38,944 nucleotides of DNA from Labilibaculum sp. (lineage in GTDB: Bacteria; Bacteroidota; Bacteroidia; Bacteroidales; Marinifilaceae), in NCBI GenBank assembly GCA_016760525.1, contig JAESUW010000122.1, positions 1-38,944 on the forward strand, read 5' to 3'. Numbering within the stretch: the first letter of the stretch is position 1; the number at the start of each line of letters is the position of its first letter. The notes below the pieces were generated by a model, which had not been told where the DNA came from, did not search any database, and saw nothing but the letters and a program-made list of their open reading frames with translations. The position numbers and the translations under genes are program-made. Positions 18,271 to 26,082 of this stretch are shown here, one piece after another.

Positions 18271-18607
18271 TTTGTTCTTCTATCAGCAAATTTAGTCAAT
18301 TATCTTGATTCTGGAAATCCTAATCAAATAAAACTATGATACTATCGTCGGCATGGAAAAATAGTTTAAGTTCGTAAAAAATATGATTAAAATTTACCGT
18401 AACTAAAAATAAAAAAACACTTTGATGAATAAAGCCTAATCAAGCAAACTCCCACCAGCTACTTCACCTACCACACATTCTAGTCGGTAAAATTAGAAAC
18501 ATTACTCATTTTTTGGAAGACTAGCCAAGACCAAAGATCACCCCGAGTAGTCTTTGTTTATACCCCACACTCTCTCCTCTCAAATACAAGAAAAATGTAA
18601 CCAATCC
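18271..18607. other. 337-bp gap between the AAA gene and the RNase H gene
   Basis: It holds the AAA promoter next to the ATG. It also has an inverted repeat AAGACTA/TAGTCTT near 18516-18555 (7-bp arms, loop ~24 bases), just downstream of the truA-RNase H transcription unit, with no T-tract on the minus strand. No ORF or RNA gene is evident. Confidence 0.5.
18287..18317 (-). promoter_or_regulatory. Bacteroidota-type promoter of the AAA ATPase
   Basis: On the minus strand TTTC (18314-18317), 19 bases, TAAATTTG (18287-18294), 16 bases before the ATG at 18270. The -7 element is perfect and the -33 has one mismatch. It makes the ATPase transcriptionally independent of the protease. Confidence 0.7.
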
Positions 18608-19090
18608 CTAGATCTCATGAGTCCGCAACGTAGCTCTCGAAGCTCGGTCAACCAAGGTAAACAGCCTGTCTATATCATTTTTCTGACTAGACACTTTATG
18701 CCCGCTCACTTTTACAAATTCACATTTTAAAGTATCGGTAAGCCGGTAAAATTCCTGATATAATTTTTGGTTGGCTATGAGTTTGCCATTCTTGGAGCGA
18801 TAGTCATTTTTTTCAAAACGCCCTCTCCTCTTTGGCAAACCTATAATATTTTGAGAATCAGTATAAACAATTACCTTACAATTATCCGGTTTTATTTCAT
18901 TCAATGCAATCAATAAAGTCTGCAATTCCAATTTTGTAGAAGAAGTATTTTCAAAACGATTTACGATCACAAGATGCTTGGCTTCCTCCAACGAAATACG
19001 AAGAGACGATACAGCAAGAAAAGCTCCGTATCCTATTTTTAATTGTGGATTTGCACTTCCATCAGTAAATACAAACAGCTCGTTAATCAT
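18608..19090 (-). CDS. Ribonuclease H-like protein
   Basis: An RNase H-fold nuclease expected to cut RNA in RNA-DNA hybrids. Acidic residues of the DEDD active site are visible in order: FTDGSANP at the N-terminus, the Glu in TKLELQTLLIAL, the Asp in VIVYTDSQNI, and the Asp in LVDRASRATL near the C-terminus. A conserved SGHK precedes the last. I take the ATG at 19090 (160 aa); the track start at 19096 is a TTG two codons upstream. The start lies inside the last codons of truA (8-base overlap), so the two are co-transcribed and probably translationally coupled. It differs somewhat from classical RnhA, for example in the KRRGRFEKNDYRSKNGK insertion, so I do not assign a symbol. Confidence 0.82.
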   Translation of the reverse strand: MINELFVFTDGSANPQLKIGYGAFLAVSSLRISLEEAKHLVIVNRFENTSSTKLELQTLLIALNEIKPDNCKVIVYTDSQNIIGLPKRRGRFEKNDYRSKNGKLIANQKLYQEFYRLTDTLKCEFVKVSGHKVSSQKNDIDRLFTLVDRASRATLRTHEI

Positions 19091-19847
19091 CTTCAATTCT
19101 TAAATCAGCAGGATATTCAATTTTTGAGAGGAATAATCCATGTCCAGGCACAGAAGAACCTGCATTTGAACGATTCTTGCTTTCAATCACCTGTCGAAAT
19201 CCATCCAAATCCATTTTTCCCCGACCAACTTCAACCAAAGTTCCAACAATGGCACGAACCATATTGCGAAGAAATCGATCTGCCTTAATCGTGAATACCA
19301 ATTCATCATCCGTTTCAGTCCATTCTGCTTTCGATATTTTGCAGTTGTTGGTTTTCACATCTGTATGCAACTTACTAAAGCTTGTAAAATCAATATACTC
19401 CAAAAGAATTTTGGAGGCCTCGTTCATCGCAAAAACATCCAATTTATATTGAATTTTCCAGTGAGACTCCATACGAAACGGATTTTTATACTTGGTAATC
19501 TTATAATCGTATGTTCTCGAAATAGCATCGAAACGTGTATGCGCATCCAATTTTACTCTAAACACATCAATAATGGCAATGTCATGCGGCAAAAAGCGAT
19601 TCAACTTAAAAGCCAATTTTTCGCAATCAGACGGAAAGCTTTCACCCAGCTCGAAATGAGCCATAAAATCACATGCATGAACTCCCGTATCAGTTCTACC
19701 ACAACCGACTACATTTATAGTCTGATTTAAAATAGTAGATAAAGCCTTATTTAGCTCTTCCTGAACGGTAATAGCATTCGGCTGAATTTGCCAACCATGA
19801 TAGTTACTACCTTTATAACTTAAGCGTATAAAATATCGTTTCTTCAA
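19083..19847 (-). CDS. truA: tRNA pseudouridine synthase A
   Basis: TruA converts uridines 38-40 of the tRNA anticodon arm to pseudouridine. The 254-aa length is normal. The catalytic aspartate is in VGCGRTDTGVHACDF; other family blocks are SYKGSNYHGWQIQPN, NRFLPHDIAI, HTRFDAISRTYDYKI and DRFLRNMVRAIVGTLVEVGRG. The start appears to be TTG at 19847: upstream in-frame codons contain no ATG or GTG, and the family's conserved N-terminus begins immediately after it. The downstream RNase H gene starts within its last codons. The 280-bp gap to moxR is a divergent promoter region. Confidence 0.93.
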   Translation of the reverse strand: MKKRYFIRLSYKGSNYHGWQIQPNAITVQEELNKALSTILNQTINVVGCGRTDTGVHACDFMAHFELGESFPSDCEKLAFKLNRFLPHDIAIIDVFRVKLDAHTRFDAISRTYDYKITKYKNPFRMESHWKIQYKLDVFAMNEASKILLEYIDFTSFSKLHTDVKTNNCKISKAEWTETDDELVFTIKADRFLRNMVRAIVGTLVEVGRGKMDLDGFRQVIESKNRSNAGSSVPGHGLFLSKIEYPADLRIEDD

Positions 19848-20031
19848 TTCAAAAATTATTATAAAAACTCTGTGATCACTGGATTCTTCACAAAAGTAAA
19901 TAATTCATATCAACTTGTGCCTATTTCTTTTGAACTTCCGAATCAAAAACGTAATTTCGAACACACTTCAAGAAAAATATTCACCATAATATCTTCTTAC
20001 TAAATCATTAACAATTTTTAACGGGTCAGCA

Positions 20032-20062
20032 TTTTCATAAAACGCTCAAACGTTTATCTTTG
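20032..20062 (+). promoter_or_regulatory. Bacteroidota-type promoter of the moxR-bat operon
   Basis: TTTT (20032-20035), 19 bases, TATCTTTG (20055-20062). The -7 element is perfect and the -33 has one mismatch. The ATG of moxR follows at 20128, giving a leader of about 60 bases. Confidence 0.65.
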
Positions 20063-20127
20063 TAAAGGTTTTTTGAAAACCCAGATTCTTTTTATGTAAA
20101 TATTTCAAGTAATTAAATATATTTCTA

Positions 20128-21123
20128 ATGATCCAAACAGTTGATATCAAAGAACTAAATGAACGTATCCAAAGAGAAAGTTCCTTTGTGGATATGATTT
20201 CTATGGAAATGAACAAAGTTATTGTTGGTCAAAAGCACCTTGTTGAAAGCTTATTGATCGGATTACTTTCAAATGGTCATATATTATTAGAAGGTGTTCC
20301 CGGACTAGCAAAAACACTTGCAATCAGCACACTTGCAACTACCATAGAGGCTAAATTTAGTCGTATTCAGTTTACTCCTGACTTGTTACCTGCCGATTTG
20401 TTAGGTACCATGATTTACTCTCAGAAAAAAGAAGAATTTGTAGTAAAAAAAGGCCCCCTTTTCGCCAACTTTATTCTTGCAGATGAGATTAACCGTGCTC
20501 CTGCTAAAGTTCAGGCCGCTTTATTGGAAGCCATGCAGGAACGACAAATTACCATTGGCGACACCACTTATAAATTAGAAGAACCATTCCTGGTAATGGC
20601 AACTCAGAATCCAATTGAACAGGAAGGTACTTATCCTTTACCAGAGGCACAGGTTGACCGTTTTATGCTTAAAGTGGTAATTAATTACCCGAAGAAAGAG
20701 GACGAGCGAATAATTATGCGTCAGAATCTTTTAAAAGTATTTCCAAAAGCAAGTCAAATCTTAACAACTGAGGACATCAACAAAGCACGAGACGTAGTGA
20801 AAGATGTTTACATGGATGAAAAAATTGAAAAATATATTGTCGACATCATTTTTGCAACTCGTTTCCCTTCCGATTACGGATTGGATCAATTCAAAGATAT
20901 GATCGCATTTGGTGGATCTCCTCGTGCCAGTATTAGTTTGGCATTAGCAGCTAAAGCCTATGCTTTTATTAAGCGAAGAGGTTATGTAATTCCTGAAGAT
21001 ATTCGTGCTGTTTGTCATGATGTGTTGCGTCACAGAATTGGATTAACATACGAAGCTGAGGCAAACAATATCACCAGCGAGAACATCATTAGTGAAATTC
21101 TGAATACCATTGAAGTTCCTTAA
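20128..21123 (+). CDS. MoxR-family AAA+ ATPase
   Basis: This 331-aa AAA+ chaperone-type ATPase has Walker A GVPGLAKT, the insertion-adjacent block RIQFTPDLLPADLLGT, Walker B FILADEINRAPAKVQAALLEAMQE, sensor-1 FLVMATQNPIEQEGTYPLPEAQVDRFML, and a C-terminal lid domain with GGSPRASISLALAAKAYAF. These are textbook MoxR (RavA/MoxR/TM0930) features. MoxR proteins are thought to act with VWA-domain proteins in maturation or assembly of complexes. Here the gene leads an eight-gene set including DUF58 and BatA/BatB VWA proteins, the classical arrangement. A promoter precedes it. The substrate of the system is not known. Confidence 0.95.
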   Translation: MIQTVDIKELNERIQRESSFVDMISMEMNKVIVGQKHLVESLLIGLLSNGHILLEGVPGLAKTLAISTLATTIEAKFSRIQFTPDLLPADLLGTMIYSQKKEEFVVKKGPLFANFILADEINRAPAKVQAALLEAMQERQITIGDTTYKLEEPFLVMATQNPIEQEGTYPLPEAQVDRFMLKVVINYPKKEDERIIMRQNLLKVFPKASQILTTEDINKARDVVKDVYMDEKIEKYIVDIIFATRFPSDYGLDQFKDMIAFGGSPRASISLALAAKAYAFIKRRGYVIPEDIRAVCHDVLRHRIGLTYEAEANNITSENIISEILNTIEVP

Positions 21124-21204
21124 ATAGTGAATGAGTAAATATGTGAATGAGGATAATCTTGATCTCCTTCTCATATCTCAAATCTAAAATCTCATTTCTA
21201 CAAA

Positions 21205-22074
21205 ATGGAAACAAGTGAATTATTAAAACGTGTCAGGCAAATTGAGATCAAAACCAAAGGTCTTTCCCGAAATATTTTTGCCGGGGAGTATCATTCTGCG
21301 TTCAAAGGGCGTGGTATGACTTTCAGCGAAGTTCGGGAATACCAATATGGCGATGATATCAGAAATATTGACTGGAATGTTACGGCTCGTTACAATCAAC
21401 CTTACGTAAAACTTTTTGAAGAAGAACGTGAGTTGACAGTAATGCTGATGATTGATGTGAGTGGATCCCGTGAATTTGGAACCATCTCTAAATTAAAGAA
21501 AAATCAGATTACAGAAATTGCTGCGGTTTTGGCCTTTTCAGCCATTCAAAACAACGACAAAATTGGGCTTATCTTCTTTTCAGATAAAATTGAAAAGTTT
21601 TTCCCGCCTAAAAAGGGGAAGTCCCATATTCTGAGAATTATTCGTGAATTAATCGATTTCAAACCGGAACATCGAAATACGGATATTAGTAGTGCATTGC
21701 GCTACCTTACTCAGGTAATAAAAAAACGGTGTACCACTTTCCTGATATCTGATTTTATTGATGATGATTTCGAAAATGCCTTAACCATTGCCAACAAAAA
21801 GCATGATGTTGTGGCGCTTAAAATTTTCGATAAACGGGAACAAGAGATTCCTTCAATTGGCTTGATAAAACTTAAAGATGCCGAAACAGGAGAATACAGT
21901 TGGATAGATACTTCAAATAAAAAGGTAAGAGAAAACTACGCCAAATGGTGGCGTAATAATGATAAGCTGGTTACAGAAATGTTTAAAAAATCGGGCGTAG
22001 ATGTAGCAAACATTCGAACAGATCAGGATTATGTGAGGTCTTTAATTGCCTTATTTAAACGAAGAGGACACTAA
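21205..22074 (+). CDS. DUF58 protein with VWA-like domain
   Basis: This 289-aa protein carries the DUF58 signature GRGMTFSEVREYQYGDDIRNIDWNVTAR, followed by a von Willebrand A-like segment whose metal-site motif is MLMIDVSGS, and then TTFLISDFIDDDFENAL. DUF58 proteins accompany MoxR ATPases and are probably its direct partners; the biochemical role is unestablished. There is no signal peptide or transmembrane helix, so it should be cytoplasmic. The 81-bp gap after moxR contains a low-complexity run of ATCTCA/AATCT words. The next gene's chosen ATG lies 19 bases after the stop. Confidence 0.93.
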   Translation: METSELLKRVRQIEIKTKGLSRNIFAGEYHSAFKGRGMTFSEVREYQYGDDIRNIDWNVTARYNQPYVKLFEEERELTVMLMIDVSGSREFGTISKLKKNQITEIAAVLAFSAIQNNDKIGLIFFSDKIEKFFPPKKGKSHILRIIRELIDFKPEHRNTDISSALRYLTQVIKKRCTTFLISDFIDDDFENALTIANKKHDVVALKIFDKREQEIPSIGLIKLKDAETGEYSWIDTSNKKVRENYAKWWRNNDKLVTEMFKKSGVDVANIRTDQDYVRSLIALFKRRGH

Positions 22075-22093
22075 TTTTAAGAAGCAGACAACT

Positions 22094-23122
22094 ATGACAA
22101 ATATAATTGACATCCCTGCTAAATATATTGCAAAAGTGCTTTTCGCCTTTGCAATTGTATTTGGGGTTGCTTTTTCCTCCTTCTCATCTTTAGCTCAAGA
22201 GGAAGAAAAAGGAATTAACTACAGCGCACAGCTCGACACCAATGTTATTATGATTGGTGACCAAATCAATCTTTTACTTTCGGTCGAACAGCCAAAAGGT
22301 CTTCGGATAGAGTTTCCTGTTTTTATGGATAGCATTGGTTCCGGAGTAGAGATTATTAAACAATCTCTACAGGACACAATCCCTCTTGAGAATGGAATTA
22401 TAAAAGTGAATAAAAACTTTTTAATTACTTCCTTTGATGATGGTGTTCATAAAATGAATCCTTTTGAATTCAAGATTCATGATGAAAATTTGTTGAATAT
22501 TATAAGAACAGATACTCTTTTTTTAGGAGTAAAAACTTTCGATATTGATACCAGTAAGGCTAATTTTGATATCATAATGCCAATTAACACACCAATTGCT
22601 TTTACAGAAATAGCACCTTGGGTATTTGGAGGATTGATTGTTGCTGCACTAATCGTATTATTGCTTTTATATCTGCGTAAGCGCAAGAAGAATCAACCTT
22701 TATTTAGAAAAGTTAAACCTACTGAACCTGCTCATGTTATTGCCTTGCGTAAACTAGATGAAATCAAACAACAAAGGCTTTGGGAAATTGGAAAAGTAAA
22801 ACAATTTCATTCAGAATTATCTGATACGATTCGACTGTATATGGATGAACGTTTTCAACTATCGACACAAGAATCGACAACTGATGAAATTTTGAAAGCT
22901 GTAAATTCGGTTGATGTAAACTCCGATTGGCATGCTAAATTGAAGGAAGTTCTGGAACGTGCAGATTTAGCCAAATTCGCTAAGTATACACCACTACAGG
23001 ATGAAAATGAACTAAGCCTGAAATTTGCTTACAAAATTATTGAGACAACCATTGTAGAAGAAGCTCCTCCTAAAGAGGAAGAACTTCCTGCATTGGAAGA
23101 GGTTAAAAAGGAAGAAAAGTAA
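22094..23122 (+). CDS. BatD-like membrane protein of the moxR-bat operon
   Basis: I take the ATG at 22094 (342 aa) rather than the track's TTG at 22046, which would overlap the DUF58 gene. The N-terminus has a signal sequence ending ...FSSFSSLAQEEE. A beta-rich periplasmic domain follows (LDTNVIMIGDQINLLLSVEQPKG) that resembles the N-terminal fold of BatD. One strong transmembrane helix (APWVFGGLIVAALIVLLLLYL, about residues 180-200) leads into a basic, then acidic cytoplasmic tail ending in a Glu/Lys/Pro-rich stretch. An unnamed protein of this type commonly lies between DUF58 and BatA in Bacteroidota. A role as a membrane anchor for the MoxR/DUF58/VWA complex is inference. Confidence 0.82.
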   Translation: MTNIIDIPAKYIAKVLFAFAIVFGVAFSSFSSLAQEEEKGINYSAQLDTNVIMIGDQINLLLSVEQPKGLRIEFPVFMDSIGSGVEIIKQSLQDTIPLENGIIKVNKNFLITSFDDGVHKMNPFEFKIHDENLLNIIRTDTLFLGVKTFDIDTSKANFDIIMPINTPIAFTEIAPWVFGGLIVAALIVLLLLYLRKRKKNQPLFRKVKPTEPAHVIALRKLDEIKQQRLWEIGKVKQFHSELSDTIRLYMDERFQLSTQESTTDEILKAVNSVDVNSDWHAKLKEVLERADLAKFAKYTPLQDENELSLKFAYKIIETTIVEEAPPKEEELPALEEVKKEEK

Positions 23123-23140
23123 ACTTTGAAAATACAAAGT

Positions 23141-24133
23141 ATGAGTTCTATACAATTTGCAAATCCTGAATATTTTTACTTGCTGATCCTTTTGATACCA
23201 CTTATTGCGTGGTACATTTTAAAGGACAAAAATGCTCATGCAAGTATTCAGGTATCAACTTTAAAAGGCTTTCATTCAAGTGCCAGAACATACAAATACT
23301 ACTTACGACATGCATTATTTGTATTTCGTGTTTTAGCTATTGTATTTTTAGTTGCAGCTATTGCCCGGCCACAATCAAGTAATAACTGGGAAAACGTTAC
23401 TACTGAAGGTATCGATATAGTAATGTCGCTTGATATTTCGAGTAGTATGCTTGCGCGTGATTTTGAACCTGATAGATTGGAAGCAGCTAAAGAAGTAGCT
23501 GTTAATTTTATTACCGGCCGGCAAGAGGATAAAATAGGATTGGTAATTTTTAGCGGCGAAAGTTTCACACAATGCCCTTTAACAACCGATCATGCCGTTT
23601 TAATCAACTTATTCAAAGACATTCACAGTGGAATGATTAAAGATGGTACTGCAATCGGTCTTGGATTAGCCAATGCTGTTAATCGACTTAAGGATAGTAA
23701 ATCCAAATCGAAAGTTGCAATTCTTTTAACTGATGGTGTAAACAACCAAGGTGAGATTGCTCCTATTACGGCAGCCGAATTGGCAAAAACCTTTGGTATT
23801 AGAGTTTATACTATTGGTATCGGAACTATGGGAACTGCTCCCTATCCTATTCAAACGGCCTTTGGCATCAGCATGCGAAATATGCCTGTAAAAATTGACG
23901 AAGAAGTATTGCGGCAAATTGCCGAGATGACCGGTGGTCAATACTTCAGGGCAACCGACAATAATAAACTAAAAGCAATTTACGAACAAATTGACAAGTT
24001 AGAGAAGAGTAAAATTGAGGTAAAACAATACAGTACAAAAAGTGAAGAATATTTAATTTTCGCTCTGTTGGCGGCCCTCTTTTTACTTTTGGAAATTACT
24101 TTGCGTAATTCAATATTGCGGAACATTCCGTAA
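23141..24133 (+). CDS. batA: BatA, VWA-domain membrane protein
   Basis: The 330-aa protein (ATG at 23141; the track's start at 23126 is a TTG) has two N-terminal transmembrane segments, the BatA-type opening FANPEYFYLLILLIPLIAWYI, then a VWA domain. Its MIDAS metal motif is DISSSMLARD, with the second-loop Thr in GDGTAIGL-like KDGTAIGLGL and the TDG motif in ILLTDGVNNQGE. A final transmembrane helix (YLIFALLAALFLLLEI) returns to the membrane. Bat proteins were named for aerotolerance in Bacteroides; the molecular mechanism is not settled. It is paired with the paralogue batB, 33 bp downstream. Confidence 0.94.
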   Translation: MSSIQFANPEYFYLLILLIPLIAWYILKDKNAHASIQVSTLKGFHSSARTYKYYLRHALFVFRVLAIVFLVAAIARPQSSNNWENVTTEGIDIVMSLDISSSMLARDFEPDRLEAAKEVAVNFITGRQEDKIGLVIFSGESFTQCPLTTDHAVLINLFKDIHSGMIKDGTAIGLGLANAVNRLKDSKSKSKVAILLTDGVNNQGEIAPITAAELAKTFGIRVYTIGIGTMGTAPYPIQTAFGISMRNMPVKIDEEVLRQIAEMTGGQYFRATDNNKLKAIYEQIDKLEKSKIEVKQYSTKSEEYLIFALLAALFLLLEITLRNSILRNIP

Positions 24134-24166
24134 TTGATATTAATTGAACACAGAAAATCATTAACA

Positions 24167-25204
24167 ATGAATCAATTTCGTTTTGATCATCCGGACTTTC
24201 TATATTTATTTCTGATTCTTCCAATTCTTGGAATTTTATATTGGATCAGTTATTCAAGGAAACAGAAAGCCCTGGCTGAGTTTGGAGAGATGAATATTAT
24301 CTCTCAACTGATGCCTTATGCTTCTTTTACCCGACCGTTTTACAAGTTTGGTATTCTATTGCTGGCACTTAGTTTTATCATTATTGGTATTGCCGGACCA
24401 CAATTTGGTTCAAAACTTCAAACCATTAAAAGAAAAGGTGTCGAAATTATCATTGCTTTGGATGTGTCCAATTCAATGATGGCTCAAGATATACAACCAA
24501 ACCGTTTGGAACGTGCAAAACGTGCCATTTCTAAAATGGTCGACAAATTGAATAATGATAAAATTGGATTGATCGTTTTTGCAGGAGAAGCATATACTCA
24601 ATTACCAATTACAACAGATTACGCTTCGGCGAAACTATTCCTATCATCAATTAGTACCGATATTGTTCCCATTCAAGGAACTGCAATTGGCGCGGCAATA
24701 AACTTGTCAACCAAGAGCTTTACTCCTGACAGCGAAGCAAGCAAAGCAATAATCGTTATTACTGATGGAGAAAACCATGAGGATGATGCAATTACTGCAG
24801 CTAAATCGGCTTTAGAACAGGGAATTATTGTACACACCATTGCAATGGGACTGCCCGAAGGTGCTCCAATACCAGTGAGCATTGGCTCTCGCGATTTCAG
24901 AAGAGATGAGAACGGTGATATTGTAATTTCTAAACTAGATCAGCAAATGATTGAACAAATTGCAAGTGCAGGAGGAGGAAAACCTGTAATTGCAAACAAT
25001 ACAACGACTGGTTTAAACGCTCTTTTTAATGAGATTAATAAGATGAGCAAAACAGAATTAGAACAAAGGGTATATGCAGCCTACGATGAAAAATTTCAAT
25101 TATTTATTGTGATTGGATTGCTGCTACTCTTCCTTGAATTTCTAGTTTTGGAACGTAAAAACCGCCATTTAAAGGATATTAATTTGTTTAAACCATCGAA
25201 ATAG
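24167..25204 (+). CDS. batB: BatB, VWA-domain membrane protein
   Basis: The 345-aa paralogue of BatA starts at the ATG at 24167 (the track uses a TTG 33 bases upstream). It has N-terminal membrane segments (FLYLFLILPILGILYWISY; FGILLLALSFIIIGIAG), a VWA domain with MIDAS motif DVSNSMMAQD, IQGTAIGAAINL and IVITDGENHEDDA, and a C-terminal helix (FIVIGLLLLFLEFLVLE). The conserved metal-site residues are intact in both BatA and BatB, so both should bind a divalent ion. Product and membrane topology match the family; BatA and BatB probably form a complex with the TPR protein BatC. Confidence 0.94.
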   Translation: MNQFRFDHPDFLYLFLILPILGILYWISYSRKQKALAEFGEMNIISQLMPYASFTRPFYKFGILLLALSFIIIGIAGPQFGSKLQTIKRKGVEIIIALDVSNSMMAQDIQPNRLERAKRAISKMVDKLNNDKIGLIVFAGEAYTQLPITTDYASAKLFLSSISTDIVPIQGTAIGAAINLSTKSFTPDSEASKAIIVITDGENHEDDAITAAKSALEQGIIVHTIAMGLPEGAPIPVSIGSRDFRRDENGDIVISKLDQQMIEQIASAGGGKPVIANNTTTGLNALFNEINKMSKTELEQRVYAAYDEKFQLFIVIGLLLLFLEFLVLERKNRHLKDINLFKPSK

Positions 25205-25222
25205 AACACAATTCTGATTATT

Positions 25223-25972
25223 ATGAGCAAATATACAGCATTATTCATTGGCTTACTTTGCCTCTTTAGTTTAGATGCATTGGCACAAAAAGAGAGGAAA
25301 TTCATCCGAAAAGGAAATGGACTCTTTGAAGGAAATGAATATGAGAACTCTGAGGTAGAATACCGTAAAGCTCTTGATAAAAAAATCAACTCGTTTGAAG
25401 CTGGTTTTAACTTAGGAGATGCTTTGTACAAGCAAAAAAAATACGATGAAGCATTGAAACAATATCAGGCTTTAACAGTAACAGAGCAGAATCCAAAGAA
25501 ATTAGGAGACATTTATCACAATATTGGAAATACTCTTTTAATGAATCGGAAAATTGATGAAAGTATAGAGGCCTATAAAGAATCTCTGCGTTATTTCCCA
25601 AATTCGAAAGAAACCAAATACAATTTGGAATATGCCCGAAGAATGAAGCAGAAAGAGGAAGAAGAAAAAAAGAAACAAGATCAAAATAAGGATCAAAAGA
25701 ACAAAGATCAGGATAAGAAAGACCAGGATAAAAAGGATCAAGACAAAAAGGACAAGGATAAAAAGGATCAGGAAGATCAAAAAAACAAGCCTGGAGATCA
25801 GGATAAAAAGAAAGATGAACCTGAAAAACAGCAAAATAAAATTTCTAAACAAGATGCTAATCGTTTATTAAAAGCTCTGGAAAATGATGAAAAGAAAGTT
25901 CAGGAAAAAGTTCAAAAAGCAAAAGCGAAAGCTCAAAAAGCAAAACGTACTAAAATCAAGAAGGATTGGTAA
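25223..25972 (+). CDS. batC: BatC, TPR protein with low-complexity charged tail
   Basis: This 249-aa protein has a signal peptide (MSKYTALFIGLLCLFSLDALAQ). A TPR region at about residues 25-140 follows (AGFNLGDALYKQKKYDEALKQYQ; DIYHNIGNTLLMNRKIDESI). Next is a run of about 60 residues made of Lys/Asp/Gln words (DQDKKDQDKKDQDKKDKDK), encoded by imperfect 12-15-base DNA repeats, and an Ala/Lys-rich helix ending KIKKDW. Both the charged region and a terminal Asp-Trp are features of BatC proteins I recall. It is probably periplasmic, linking BatA/BatB. The repeat tract could change length by slippage. On the reverse strand it creates a spurious hydrophobic ORF. Confidence 0.9.
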   Translation: MSKYTALFIGLLCLFSLDALAQKERKFIRKGNGLFEGNEYENSEVEYRKALDKKINSFEAGFNLGDALYKQKKYDEALKQYQALTVTEQNPKKLGDIYHNIGNTLLMNRKIDESIEAYKESLRYFPNSKETKYNLEYARRMKQKEEEEKKKQDQNKDQKNKDQDKKDQDKKDQDKKDKDKKDQEDQKNKPGDQDKKKDEPEKQQNKISKQDANRLLKALENDEKKVQEKVQKAKAKAQKAKRTKIKKDW

Positions 25973-26012
25973 TTGATTTTATCAAATTGATTATTCCTAA
26001 ATGATAAATCAG

Positions 26013-26020
26013 TAAATTTG
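26013..26020 (+). promoter_or_regulatory. Possible internal promoter (-7 element) before batD
   Basis: TAAATTTG matches TAnnTTTG exactly and lies 63 bases before the batD ATG. A recognisable -33 element at 19-21 bases is absent (nearest TTG is 23 bases upstream), so confidence is low. Confidence 0.35.
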
Positions 26021-26082
26021 TACGAATCTATTAGCAGACTTATTATTTACAATTATAACATCTGAAACACAACTATATACAG

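Noticed and set aside
21124-21204. Low-complexity ATCTCA words between moxR and DUF58 as a repeat family
   Set aside because: Too short and simple to distinguish from chance in AT-rich DNA; reported only within the DUF58 entry.
25690-25800. Short repeated words as a possible CRISPR or tandem-repeat locus
   Set aside because: The repeats are 12-15 bases, imperfect, in frame, and encode the BatC charged tract; no spacers.
25538-25852. Minus-strand 104-aa ORF rich in Ile/Leu/Phe opposite batC
   Set aside because: It is the complement of the Lys/Asp/Gln repeat tract of batC; the hydrophobic composition is an artefact and there is no start context or homology.
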